Shown here: piece by piece, positions 5,301-15,600 of the stretch
Layout of the letters: each line of letters opens with the position of its first letter
Numbering within the stretch: the stretch's first letter is position 1
Assembly: GCA_002343445.1 (NCBI GenBank)
Contig: DDSP01000033.1
Location: 1-19,498 of the forward strand
Reading direction: 5' to 3'
DNA: 19,498 bases
Source of the DNA: Chthonomonas sp. UBA2387
GTDB taxonomy: Bacteria; Armatimonadota; Fimbriimonadia; Fimbriimonadales; Fimbriimonadaceae
Position numbers and translations under genes: made by a program
Notes under the pieces: model-generated
Databases searched by the model: none
Seen by the model: the letters and a program-made list of their open reading frames with translations, nothing else
What the model was told of the DNA's origin: nothing

Positions 5301-5306
5301 GGTGAG
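5301..5306 (+). promoter_or_regulatory. Shine-Dalgarno of the PilV/GspI-like gene
   Basis: GGTGAG lies 6 nt before ATG 5313, in a 60-base gap. The same gap holds a small GGCC-GCCC-GGCC palindrome (5258-5269) and a T6 run (5284-5289), too far apart to make a convincing terminator. Confidence 0.45.
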
Positions 5307-5312
5307 AAGTCG

Positions 5313-7304
5313 ATGAATCGTTGGAAACGCACGCAGAACGGCGGCACGCTGATCGAGATCCTGGTGGTGATCGTGGTGTTCCTGGTGGGCATCCTGGTCC
5401 TCGCCCAGATCTTCCCGGGTGGTCTCGCGATCCTGCGCACCACACGGAACAACACGATGGCCGTGAACCTGGCTCGGTCCGAAATGGACCGACTCAAAGG
5501 GCAGGCCGATCAGCTCGCCGAAGCGATCCTGCCGGTCCGCTACGTCTGGACCGGCACCCAATACCGCATCGAGGCCGACCTCGATAGGCGTCCGGACGAC
5601 GTCAACCCGCGGTCGAGTCGGCTCGATCAGAACGGTGAATTCCGCGACCCGACCGATCCGCTCCGTGCGATCGGCGAGTGGAGCCTCCTGAGTGGTCCCA
5701 ACGTCATCCGACGCATCGTTGCCGAAGGCAAGACGATTCCGGCACCCCGCTACATCCAGGATCCGAGCGCGAATTCGACCTACGGCTCGGCCATGACCCT
5801 GCAGTTCGCGCCGATCGTGTTCGATCCGCGCTACGAGGAGTCGTTCCTCGTCTACGGCAACGACCTGACCCGGCGGATCGTCGACGAGGTGCCGGTCGGC
5901 GCCCCGGTTCGGCAGGACTACATCGCTTTCATCAACGACGAAGGCACCGAGCTCGCGCTGCCGCAGGGACCGCCGCGGCCCGATCGCCCCGGTTTCGAGC
6001 GGCGCTACCGCGTGTCCGTCTCGCTCTGGATTCGCGATGCGAGCAATGTCCTTCGGAACAAGGACGTCGTTTCGGCGATCGTGACGATCCCGGCTCCCCC
6101 TAATGCATTCGCGCGCTCCTACTGGGCGATTCCGCTCGGCGCCGCCCCCTTCCTCGCTCCGGGCGAGACATTCGAGCGCGCCGAAGTCGACACCCTTCGT
6201 GTCGCACGTCTCTACGATCGCCTCGATTCGGGCAACGGTGAGCAGTTCCTGACCGAGGCTCAGGTCCGCAACAACGCCGGATTGCTCGACGACGCGGTCT
6301 ACCAGTACGATCTCCTCGACGCGAACATGGGGTTGCTCCTGTTCAACCCGCTCGGATTCAACTACAAGGAGTTCCGCAACCGAGGCCGCGTGCCGCTCGT
6401 CGCTCGGTCCGACTACGACGTGCTCGACTGGCGGATCATCCGGGACGATTTTCGGGTTCCTACTCGGATTCCCGCCCAACAGAAATTCATCCTGAATTCG
6501 ATCAAGGTCCTCGGGAACAACAACTATGCCGACGGCCGCCCCTACCGCGGCGTCGGGGTGCGCGTCCTCAACGCCGGCAACCTCTACGAGGATCGTGACG
6601 TGATCCTGCTCGACACCGAGACGGGAGGCGTCTTCCTCCCCGAGGCTTACAACGTCGACAAGAACATCGGTCTCATGACGTTCAACGACATCGACGCCGA
6701 CCCCAACAACGGGCTCACCGCAGAGATCATGTATCCGCGGGCCACGGCGCCGGCGACGATCAACGACATCCGCGGCCGGAGCGTCCGCGCCCTGTACCAG
6801 GGACGGAGCGAATTCGCGGTCCAGATCGACAAGGCCCCCCGCAACTACCGTGTCATCGGCAACTCGACCCTCGGGATCGGGCAGTGCTATGTCGGTGGTA
6901 CCGACATCAACGTCCTCACCGACGACGTCCGCCGACTCTACTTCCCGCTGTCCGACATCGGCAAGCAGGTCGTGATCGGCGAGATGTGGTACCTGGACAG
7001 CTTGAATCAGCGTCAAGTGCTCCAAGAGCAGGAGTTTTTGATTCAGGCACCTCGGGGCGGCGAACTTCAGCTGGGCTATGTCGATCTAAGGGATCGGGCG
7101 GCCGATGCGACCACCTTCGATTTCAGCAACGGCTACGCCGTTCGTCGAGTTCGAGGCGCGACAGTAAACGTGCGGGCGGTCTGGAATCCGAACTCGTTCC
7201 TTCTCGGGACCGACGAGGTGGAGAACTATCGGCGCTACGTGCGGTGGGCCGAGGGATGGCGCACCAGCCGAACCGAGACCTTCCTGATGGGAGGGACCAA
7301 CTAA
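5313..7304 (+). CDS. Giant PilV/GspI-like prepilin
   Basis: A 663-aa protein with a prepilin N-terminus: leader MNRWKRTQNG, cleavage predicted after Gly10, then GTLIEILVVIVVFLVGILVLAQIFPGG. Glu is at mature position 5, but position 1 is Gly rather than Phe. The helix continues as TMAVNLARSEMDRLKGQADQL, the pattern of PilV and GspI minor pilins (a VGI--LAQ turn followed by A--LA-SE-DRL). Those relatives are usually about 120-200 aa, so roughly 550 residues of extra ectodomain are present. The ectodomain looks beta-rich with many Asn, Asp and Tyr residues (for example RRYRVSVSLWIRDASN near 230 and NNYADGRPYRGVGVRVLN near 405), and I recognise no domain in it. It is likely a subunit near the pilus tip, processed by the upstream peptidase. 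The next gene starts one base after its stop. Confidence 0.83.
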   Translation: MNRWKRTQNGGTLIEILVVIVVFLVGILVLAQIFPGGLAILRTTRNNTMAVNLARSEMDRLKGQADQLAEAILPVRYVWTGTQYRIEADLDRRPDDVNPRSSRLDQNGEFRDPTDPLRAIGEWSLLSGPNVIRRIVAEGKTIPAPRYIQDPSANSTYGSAMTLQFAPIVFDPRYEESFLVYGNDLTRRIVDEVPVGAPVRQDYIAFINDEGTELALPQGPPRPDRPGFERRYRVSVSLWIRDASNVLRNKDVVSAIVTIPAPPNAFARSYWAIPLGAAPFLAPGETFERAEVDTLRVARLYDRLDSGNGEQFLTEAQVRNNAGLLDDAVYQYDLLDANMGLLLFNPLGFNYKEFRNRGRVPLVARSDYDVLDWRIIRDDFRVPTRIPAQQKFILNSIKVLGNNNYADGRPYRGVGVRVLNAGNLYEDRDVILLDTETGGVFLPEAYNVDKNIGLMTFNDIDADPNNGLTAEIMYPRATAPATINDIRGRSVRALYQGRSEFAVQIDKAPRNYRVIGNSTLGIGQCYVGGTDINVLTDDVRRLYFPLSDIGKQVVIGEMWYLDSLNQRQVLQEQEFLIQAPRGGELQLGYVDLRDRAADATTFDFSNGYAVRRVRGATVNVRAVWNPNSFLLGTDEVENYRRYVRWAEGWRTSRTETFLMGGTN

Positions 7305-7305
7305 G

Positions 7306-9591
7306 ATGCGAAGCAAACGGCGCGGATTCACGCTCATCGAGCTGATCACGGTGATGACCATCACCGCGGTCCTGCTCACGATCATCACGGTCCCCCTCGT
7401 CCAGAGCTTCAATCTGACGCGGGCCGCCCAGGGCTTCGCCGATGCCCAGGATCGGGCCCGAACGCTGATCGACCGCGTGTCCCGCGAGGTCGCAAACAGT
7501 GCCGGCGTGCGCGACAACACGGGAGTGCGTGGGGCCCTCATCATCCGCCTTCCCGGTCGAAACGGCAACCAGGAAGAGATCCAGATCGAGGGGATCAAGC
7601 TCGACGTGATCAAGCCTGCTCAGGGTGAGGAGAGCATCGATCCGAACAACCCAGGGGTCTTCATCGACCCGAACACGGGCAAAGTCGACCCGACTCTCCG
7701 TGCGCCGAAGGGACAGGTGACCCTGCCGGTCGCGCCGGGCTCCACACTCGTTCGTTACTTCGTCGGGCTGCGGCAGCCGTTCCAGGTGCTGACGAACGGC
7801 AACGTGACCGACAACCCGGGCACCTACAACAACCCGTACGACGGCATCCTGATGGCCCGGAACGGCCAGCGGGACAACCTCTACGTGCTCTTCCGCGCCG
7901 AGGTCCAGCCGATCGTGTGGAACGGGGGTCAGCGCCAAGTCAATACCCGCTTTTTCGACATCGGCCCGGACGGCGAGCCCGTTTACGACGATGTCCGCTT
8001 CTTCCTGCCCGACGGCACGAATCCCAAGGCGCTTCGGGTCCGCAACTGGCTGAACGCGGCGACGATCGTGACCGAAATCAGCCGGTTCGACATGATCCAG
8101 CCTGTGTTCGATCGTCGAACGCGCGTCCCGATCTACGACCCGAATGCCGCGAACGTGCTGAACGTGCCGCGTGTGTTCCCGCTCATCCAATTCGCCCCGA
8201 CGCGGATGACGAGTGAGCCGCCGACCGGCATGACCGCCGTACGCCCGGGCGAGGAAACCGTCAACTCGGTGAAGATCGGGCCTGATGTCTACCGCACCAA
8301 CTTCGGCGCGTGGACCGACATCCTGATCCGGACTTGGCCGACGATCTGGCCCGAGCAATGGGGATTCGGGGGCCGAATTCGGCCTTCCGACAACCCGAGC
8401 GACGTGTTTGCCGGCAACGTGCGGTCCTCGTGGCGCAAGACCGACCAGCCCGGGGTTCTTCCGTTCAATCCGTACCTGATCATGGATCGACGGCAGCTGC
8501 CCGAGCAGGGCGTGGCCGGCCCCGGCTACAGCATCTTTCTGTACGATCCCAACCTCGGCGACGAGCGGACGATCGCGGCGCGCACCCAACTGTTCGACGT
8601 CAGCGGCTACCGCCGCGACGTGCGCAATCAGGTCGACTACCCGTTCACTCGTAACCTCAGGACCGGGCTCCTGAATGACCAGAACCTGCGACGCTGGGCG
8701 TTGCTTTGGTCGATCGACCCGCGCAGTGGCGAGGTCCTGACGAGCTTCGGCATCGATGAGGTGGGGACCGTGCCGCTGCCCCCGGCCGCGCTCGACAATC
8801 GACCGGTCGCGGCCTGCGGCGATGCCTACACTCCCGCCAACGACCCTTCCATCGGGGCCGGACAGTGGTTCAACTACACGAACATCAACCAGCGATTCAA
8901 CAAGCTTTGGAACACCTGGTCGATTCCGGGAGGACTGCTCGAGACCAGCCGCCGTGACAACAGCCAGCCCCCGATCGACCTGCCCCGCGAGCGGTTCGCG
9001 AAGCGCTACATCGACCTCCGGCGTCAGCCCCAGGCCGACGGGACCCCGAGCCCGCTCGATCCGATCGATGGGTTTCCGCGTGCCTCGATCGTTCCTGGAA
9101 GCGAAGTCGTGATCGGTCCGGACCAGAACCCCGGTCCGAGCTACGGCCAGCCCGTGCGCTACAGTCGCACGACCCAGCGGCCGGTCGGCCCGAATCAGTA
9201 CCTGATCAATTACGTCGATCAGCGCGAGCCGAATTGGGCGGATTGGGACGGCACCGGCGGTGGAACCCAGGGCTTCAATGTTCCCGCGAACGTCTACGAC
9301 CCGACCTACTACGATTTCCAGAGCTTCGTCTCGTCCGTGTTGCAGCCGCAATTCCGCGCGGGCTACGTCGAGCTGAACTCTCGCTTCGGCGAGCCGCTTC
9401 CGCCCGGCTTCGTGACCGTCTACTACCGATTCCAGTTCAGTGAGCCGAACGACGCGATCGCGGTCGATTACGACACCCGCCAGATCATGTCGATCAACCT
9501 TACGATCCGCAACTATCCGCAAACGACCTTGCCGAATCCGCAGACCGTGACCGTGCAGGGCTCCGCGACCGTCCGCAACTTCATCCGATGA
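7306..9591 (+). CDS. Giant PilW/GspJ-like prepilin
   Basis: A 761-aa protein with a textbook prepilin start: leader MRSKRRG, cleavage before Phe8, FTLIELITVMTITAVLLTII, with Glu12 as mature Glu5. After the helix comes AAQGFADAQDRARTLIDRVSREVANSAGVRD, the pattern of PilW and GspJ (an A-AQ-AR--ID-ISR-L--A run after the helix). Typical PilW and GspJ are about 200-330 aa, so this protein carries 400-500 extra residues. The ectodomain is rich in Asn, Pro, Gly and Arg with strand-like stretches (for example VLFRAEVQPIVWN near 195 and GFVTVYYRFQFSE near 708) and matches no family I know. Its stop overlaps the ATG of the next gene (ATGA), so the two are translationally coupled. Confidence 0.83.
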   Translation: MRSKRRGFTLIELITVMTITAVLLTIITVPLVQSFNLTRAAQGFADAQDRARTLIDRVSREVANSAGVRDNTGVRGALIIRLPGRNGNQEEIQIEGIKLDVIKPAQGEESIDPNNPGVFIDPNTGKVDPTLRAPKGQVTLPVAPGSTLVRYFVGLRQPFQVLTNGNVTDNPGTYNNPYDGILMARNGQRDNLYVLFRAEVQPIVWNGGQRQVNTRFFDIGPDGEPVYDDVRFFLPDGTNPKALRVRNWLNAATIVTEISRFDMIQPVFDRRTRVPIYDPNAANVLNVPRVFPLIQFAPTRMTSEPPTGMTAVRPGEETVNSVKIGPDVYRTNFGAWTDILIRTWPTIWPEQWGFGGRIRPSDNPSDVFAGNVRSSWRKTDQPGVLPFNPYLIMDRRQLPEQGVAGPGYSIFLYDPNLGDERTIAARTQLFDVSGYRRDVRNQVDYPFTRNLRTGLLNDQNLRRWALLWSIDPRSGEVLTSFGIDEVGTVPLPPAALDNRPVAACGDAYTPANDPSIGAGQWFNYTNINQRFNKLWNTWSIPGGLLETSRRDNSQPPIDLPRERFAKRYIDLRRQPQADGTPSPLDPIDGFPRASIVPGSEVVIGPDQNPGPSYGQPVRYSRTTQRPVGPNQYLINYVDQREPNWADWDGTGGGTQGFNVPANVYDPTYYDFQSFVSSVLQPQFRAGYVELNSRFGEPLPPGFVTVYYRFQFSEPNDAIAVDYDTRQIMSINLTIRNYPQTTLPNPQTVTVQGSATVRNFIR

Positions 9592-12500
9592 CCGTGAGAA
9601 ATCAACTTATGCGACCCCAGTGGAAGCGAGAAGCCGGCCAGACCCTGATCATCGCGATCTTGGTCCTGGGTGTGTTGCTGATCCTCGGCGTAGCCTTCGC
9701 CGGCATCATCAACCGCAACATCGTGCAAGCAGGGCGACAAGGCCAGCGTACGGTGGCGGGTGATCTTGCCGAAGCCGGCGTTCGGTACGGCCACTACCAG
9801 CTGCTGTACAGCGGCCTCGGTGCCGACTGGCGTCCATCGGCAACGCCGCCGACGGCGGATCCGGGCGGGTTCACCAAGGACCCGGACGCGCTGTACCTGC
9901 GGGGTCCGAGCGGCTTCGGCCTTCGCAATGCCGCTGATCCCCAACTGGACCAAGGTGGCCCCGACGGCCTCGGCCCCTACAGCCGCATCGGCTACGACAA
10001 GGGCCGGGCACTGGTTCGTGTCCGCTACGCGCCGTCGGACTTCCAGCTCTTCGCGAATCCGGTCGGCGGCCTCCGACGCCCGGGCAAGGCTCGCAGCTAC
10101 CTCATCATCGAGGTCGTCGGCCGAGCCGGTCAGATCCGTGCGAACGACCCGACCACTCAGCTTAACAAAGCGGTCAAGATCGCGAACTACGCCGGCGATG
10201 CAGAATACCGGGCCTCACTCGGCGAGATGAAGCTCTACGACAATCGCAACGTTTCGAGCAAGCGGCTGACGGCGATGGCCTCGATCGGCATCATCGAAAG
10301 CAGCCGATTCATCACGAACAAATACAAAGTTTCGCGACCGGCCGAACTCGGGGCTCCGTCCGAGTCGGGCCTGCGCTACGAGAACAACCCGGTCGACGTC
10401 ATCACCCGTTGGGGCGGCAACCTGACGGCGGGGAACCAGACGCTGGAAGGGACGGGTTCGCTGTACTCGAATGCCGATCTGCTCCTGCACGGGCGGCACG
10501 ACGTGCTGCTCAACCGGGATCTTCTCGGAGACGGCTGGCTGGTCGCGGGCGATATCCGTGGTGCCGATGACTTGGCCACGCTCCAGCTGCAGGTTCAGGG
10601 AGATCCAGGCAGTCCGTACATCCTGAGTAACAACTCCGCGAACGAGCTCGACAGCCGACAGAACAACTTCCGCACGATCGGGGGCGTCCTGCGCGACGGT
10701 CTCCAAGAGGTCGACCTCCTCGGCTTCGCCCGGGCGACTCCGTACAAAGCACCCCCATCGATCCTCGTAACCGATCCGGCGACGGGCCTGAACCGGTTTC
10801 TGGCGATGACTCGCGACAGTGGGCCGCTCGACCCGTCGACCGGACGCAATACCGGCCGCTTCGGCTACGGACGCGGCATCTATGTCGACTCGAACGAACG
10901 TGCGAACGCTCCGACCGAGGACGTCCGCGAGGCGAGCGAAGTCGCCCGTGCTCTTCCCAACGACTGGCTGAATCCGAGCAACGCGAACTCGGTCGGCTGG
11001 CAGGGACCGTATTACATCCCGCTCGCGACCTATGTCCGGCTCCGACCGGATGGTTTCGAGATCATCCGAGACGGCCGCAGCCGCCAACGATACTGGCGCA
11101 CACCGAGCGGAGTATCGACGACGACGTCGCGCGTGCGCTATCGCGTCCGTGAGATCGGGGGCCAGGTCTACATCCTCAACAGCATCGTCAACAGCGCGAT
11201 CATCGACCTGGCGAATCTCGGCGATCAGAGCTTCCTGACGGAAGGCCAACCGTTCAACGGCGCGTTGTTCTTCGAAGGTGACATCCGGATTCGGGGCGTC
11301 ATCCCGACGGATGTGCAAATCAGCGTGATCACGATGGGTACCGCCTACGTCGAAGGCAGCATCACGAAGGGCCTCGTTCAGGAAAACGGAGCCGTTCTCG
11401 ATCGCCCGAGCCGATCGATGCTAATGCTGATGGCGAAGGACTATGTCGCCCTGAACACGACCATGTTCTTCGGTCCCCAGCCGGGGCAGGACCCCAAACC
11501 GAAGAACGCGGACGTCCTGCCGGACACCCCGAACCCGATCGAACTCGATCTCAGCGAGGCCACATCGATCGGCCTCCAGACACAGTTTCTGCTCGACCCG
11601 TCCGGCAATCCGCTGAACCCGACCCTGTGGCGCCCGTACGCGAACCAGTACGCGCCCTTCGGCGGCGGACCGAACTGGAACGCCTCCCTCGTCATGACCC
11701 ACGCAGCGGATGATGGTGGCCCCACGTTCATCGGCGTCAGTAGCTATCCAGCGACGTTTGCCGACCCGACCCCGGGTCTGCCCACCGCCTACGCGTTCTC
11801 GAGATTGTTTGACTTTGGCCCGGCGGGAACCGTGGACTACAACGCCGCCGCACTCGTCTTCGCGCCCGGGGGCAACATCCCGGTCTATGGGCTCGGCAAT
11901 CCCTCGCTGAACGCCTATCCGAAGTTCGAGACGGTCACCTTCCCGCTGATCCGACCGACTTGGAACTACGCGAACCGGAAGCTGAACGCTCCCGGTGGTA
12001 ATCCGGAAGGGGCCATCGAGGCCGCGGTGCAGGATGAAACGCTCTTCACGGTCCAGCTTACGGCGGCCGGGACCTTCTCGCCGAAGAACTACGCCCTTGC
12101 GCGGTTCGCGGTGACGCCGCATGATGTTCGGATCGAGGCGGCTCTCTTCGCCGAGGAAGGCAGCTTCTTCGTCATCCCTGGGCCGTCGTTCAACTACAAC
12201 CCGGATGACACCCGAGCGGCGTTCGACGCCCGGGTCAACCAACTCGGCTCGCTCCCGCTGGCTCAGCGCGACCGATTCGAGCGCTATGGTGTGATGCCCG
12301 AGGTGCCCTTCTACGGTGAGCCTCTCGACGTGCGCGTGCAGATCGTCGGCTCGATCAGCGAGAACATGCCGCCGCCGATCGCTCAGCAATCGAGCTGGCA
12401 GCGCCAATGGGGCTGGATTCCGCGGCTCGTCGGCGGGACGGGGAGGTTCATCCCGGCCCAGCACGTTCCGACCGGCTACAACTTGAACAACAACCGGTTC

Positions 12501-12671
12501 GTGCCCAACCTGATCGTCAGCTACGATCCAGCCCTCGCGACCGCAGCCACTGAAGGGCCGGGTGGCACCTGGACACCGATCCGGCGCAATGCCGACGGCT
12601 GGGTCCTCCCGCCGATGCCGATGCTTCCCATCAGCCCGACGCTGATGTACTTCGGAGAGAACAACCCATGA
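9588..12671 (+). CDS. Giant PilX/GspK-like protein
   Basis: A 1027-aa protein. A basic leader ends REAG, followed by QTLIIAILVLGVLLILGVAFAGIINRN, then a run with AGDLAEAGVRYGHYQLL. This is the PilX N-terminal pattern. Mature position 5 is Ile instead of Glu, as in GspK, the pseudopilin at the tip of type II pseudopili. Typical PilX is about 170-200 aa and GspK about 300-330. Two segments look like beta-helix rungs: residues about 275-325 (GNLTAGNQTLEGTGSLYSN, LLLHGRHDVLLNRDLLG) and 555-595 (GALFFEGDIRIRGV, VITMGTAYVEGSITKG). A second ATG at 9609 (residue 8) would also keep the leader; the upstream one is given because it forms the ATGA overlap with the previous stop. Its own stop overlaps the start of the next gene in the same way. 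Confidence 0.78.
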   Translation: MTVRNQLMRPQWKREAGQTLIIAILVLGVLLILGVAFAGIINRNIVQAGRQGQRTVAGDLAEAGVRYGHYQLLYSGLGADWRPSATPPTADPGGFTKDPDALYLRGPSGFGLRNAADPQLDQGGPDGLGPYSRIGYDKGRALVRVRYAPSDFQLFANPVGGLRRPGKARSYLIIEVVGRAGQIRANDPTTQLNKAVKIANYAGDAEYRASLGEMKLYDNRNVSSKRLTAMASIGIIESSRFITNKYKVSRPAELGAPSESGLRYENNPVDVITRWGGNLTAGNQTLEGTGSLYSNADLLLHGRHDVLLNRDLLGDGWLVAGDIRGADDLATLQLQVQGDPGSPYILSNNSANELDSRQNNFRTIGGVLRDGLQEVDLLGFARATPYKAPPSILVTDPATGLNRFLAMTRDSGPLDPSTGRNTGRFGYGRGIYVDSNERANAPTEDVREASEVARALPNDWLNPSNANSVGWQGPYYIPLATYVRLRPDGFEIIRDGRSRQRYWRTPSGVSTTTSRVRYRVREIGGQVYILNSIVNSAIIDLANLGDQSFLTEGQPFNGALFFEGDIRIRGVIPTDVQISVITMGTAYVEGSITKGLVQENGAVLDRPSRSMLMLMAKDYVALNTTMFFGPQPGQDPKPKNADVLPDTPNPIELDLSEATSIGLQTQFLLDPSGNPLNPTLWRPYANQYAPFGGGPNWNASLVMTHAADDGGPTFIGVSSYPATFADPTPGLPTAYAFSRLFDFGPAGTVDYNAAALVFAPGGNIPVYGLGNPSLNAYPKFETVTFPLIRPTWNYANRKLNAPGGNPEGAIEAAVQDETLFTVQLTAAGTFSPKNYALARFAVTPHDVRIEAALFAEEGSFFVIPGPSFNYNPDDTRAAFDARVNQLGSLPLAQRDRFERYGVMPEVPFYGEPLDVRVQIVGSISENMPPPIAQQSSWQRQWGWIPRLVGGTGRFIPAQHVPTGYNLNNNRFVPNLIVSYDPALATAATEGPGGTWTPIRRNADGWVLPPMPMLPISPTLMYFGENNP

Positions 12672-15600
12672 TTGCTCCTCGCTTTGTCGCCGGCCTCTTC
12701 TGTGCTTCGCTTGCGCTTGCCGCGTCTGCGGGGCCGCAGAGTTACGCGCAGACGACCAGCACGATCCGGGCCGGCGTGCTATTGACCGAATCCCAGCGAA
12801 CCGGACCCCTGCCCGGCCTCCCGAACGGCACGCCACTGAATCCGACGCCGCACGTCTGGGGCAATCTCGACGCCGATCGCACGGCCAAACCGGCTGGGTG
12901 GTCGTTCGTGAATCCTCGCGCCTCGACGACCTTGACCCAGTCGCTCCGCACCCGCTGGGTCGGCCTCGCCGGCGCGGCACCTGGAGCCGGCGTCCGTCTC
13001 ACGAAGCGCCACGCGCCGTACTGGGAGGTTTCGCTCGCGAACACGACCGATGACGTTCTCGCCGATTACGACGTGCTCCTCCTGCCGATTCAGACGAACC
13101 TCTCGCTGAATCCGCTTGAGCGCGAGCGTCTGCGCCGCTACATCGATCAAGGCGGCGTGCTGTGGGTCGATGTGCTCCCGACCGCGAACTTTATCGATCC
13201 CGCGAATCCAACGCCGCTTCCCTTCTCGTTGCGACTTTCGGGTGCCGCGATCGACGCCGACCTGAGTAGCCCGCTCTTCAACTTCCCGAACACCGTCAGC
13301 CTTCAGGACCTGTCGCTGATGCAGTTCGGCGGGACCAACCTCATCGGAACCGTCAACCTGAACACGTCCGGACTTTCCGGCAAGCAGAAGGCGTTCAGCT
13401 GGATCGAACCGGACTCGCTCCGATACGAGTCGGTCGCCGGCAACACGGACGGCTCGATGGTCGCCATCGGCCAGATCGGTGACGGCTACATGGTCGTCAC
13501 GACCCGTGGGATTTCGCAGAACCTGAACCGCGGCTTTGCCGGCGGGACCGTGGTTGCCAACATCGGATTCGAATCGAGCGGACCGTTGGCCGACATCTCC
13601 TTCACCGCGGCGGCCAAGCTCGTGTGCAACGCGACGAACCTCGGTTCCGGATTCCGGGCCCTGGCCAAAGGAAGCCGCAAGCTGTTCAGCTCGAACGTCG
13701 ATCTGCCGGCTCCGCTCCTTGGCCGCTTCAGCGCCGAGATCGTGCCCCAGACCCAACCGGTCATTGCAGGCGGACGCGTGATCGTGGTCAGCAACGGCCG
13801 ACTTGTCGTCCTCGACGCGAATCCGTCGATCGACCAGGACGGCGACAGCAATCCCGACGACGGAATCCCGGACATCATCGGGTCATCGGCGGACCGGATT
13901 TGGCAAAGTCAGCCCCTCAATGGGCCGGTCTCGACGCCGGTCGTCGTCGACGTCCCCGACGCGTCGCTCGACTCCGCACGACCTGGGTTCAAAGCCACTC
14001 GCCAGATCCTCATCACCAACGCCAGTGGTGCGGTTCAGATTTTCGATCTCGACAGCCCGCCCGGCCCGAACGTGACCGCGCTGGCGTCGATCACGCCACC
14101 TGACGCGGCGGTGATCGCGGGAAGCGACGGCCCGTACTCACCCACCGTTCATGAGGGCCTCGCGTTCGTCGCGGACACCCGATCGAACGGCAACTCGGGC
14201 CGGGTATGGGCGATCGATCTCGCCAGTTCGAGCCGACTCGCGACGCCGAACGATTGGGCTATTTTCGGTTCGCCGCGATTCGGCGAGCCGAGCAACGCTC
14301 CGACCGTGGGCTACATTCCGATCGCCGATAACTCCGGCGGCGTCGATCGCGTGATTTATGTCCCGACTCGCCCGACGAGCGGTATCGGTTCCAAGCCGGC
14401 CGGCATTGTCAGTCTTTGGGTCGGGGCCCGCGGTGAGAGCCCGGCCGGGTTCGATGCCCAAACCCCCGGGGTCCTCCGCGTCACGACGCGTGCGAGCCTC
14501 CAAGGTCTGCCCGTCTTCCTGCCCAACGGGTCCAGTTCGCTCGGAGTCAAAGTCTCCGTGCTCGACCAGTTTGGAAATCCGCTGACCGCGGTCCAGCTCA
14601 ACGCCCTATTCGACGGAACCGTCTCGCAGCCGAGCAATGGGGAACTGAACTTCGGTCTCAGCAGTGCGTGGCCACTCAACGCAACCGTCCGCATCGACTA
14701 CACGATCGACTGGAGCCAATTGGCTCCCTCGATCCCGGCCGACCTGTACATCCGGGGCAACCTTGAAGTGCCCGATGACACCGGAAACAGCCGCAAGATC
14801 CTGGGGAGCGTCGCGCTTTCGGCCCGCGGCTACATTTTCTTGGCTGCCGGCGACGCCTCTCGCGGCGGCGGTCTCTACTGCCTCAAAGAGGAGGGTCGCG
14901 GCGAATTCAAATTGCTGTATCGGTGGGAGCTGTTCGACGACATTTCGTTCAACGTGAACATCACCCCCGGTGGACCGGCACAGGCGATCGACTACCGTGC
15001 CGCGGTCGTCGACGAGGATTGGCTCGTCACCAACTTCCTGGCCTTCTTGAACGGTCCGATCCGGAACCTGCGGTTCACGTCGGGCCCGACCGTGAAGGGC
15101 GACACGGTCTACATCGTGGCGGGCGGGAACAAGAACTTCTTCAACTCGCCGATATCGACGTTGCTTGCCTTCAAGGCGAACCCGCAGCCGGTCGAGATCG
15201 ATGTCCAGAACATCGGCAGCGGCTTCACGATCGTACAGCCGGACATGGCGCGCAGCACCAACAAGACCAACCCGGACGTCTTCAGCGCCCTTCAGCCGGC
15301 CCAGTATTCGGTCGAACCGACCGGTTCGGGTTCGCGCATCCGGTTCAACAACATGATGTCGACGACCCGGGGCCGGATGCGCGATTCGCTGAGCACGAGC
15401 CTCCCGATCATCTTGCGCCGAGGCGGCCAGCCCGACATTTTGGTCGAGCCGGAGCTCGGGGCCGAGGATGGGGCGTTTGTACCGGGGAGCGCCCGGGGGC
15501 GCTGGAGCCCGCTCCTGTGGTACATGACGTTCAACGGCAACAACGCGACCGGGCAGCCACTCGTGGCGGGGGACACGCTCTACACCGCCGGCACGAGCTT

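Noticed and set aside
5274..9522. Long minus-strand open frames of about 583 and 799 codons opposite the pilin genes
   Set aside because: They mirror GC-rich coding sequence on the plus strand, are dominated by Val, Asp, Arg and Glu, lack any recognisable domain or start signal, and oppose clear prepilin genes.
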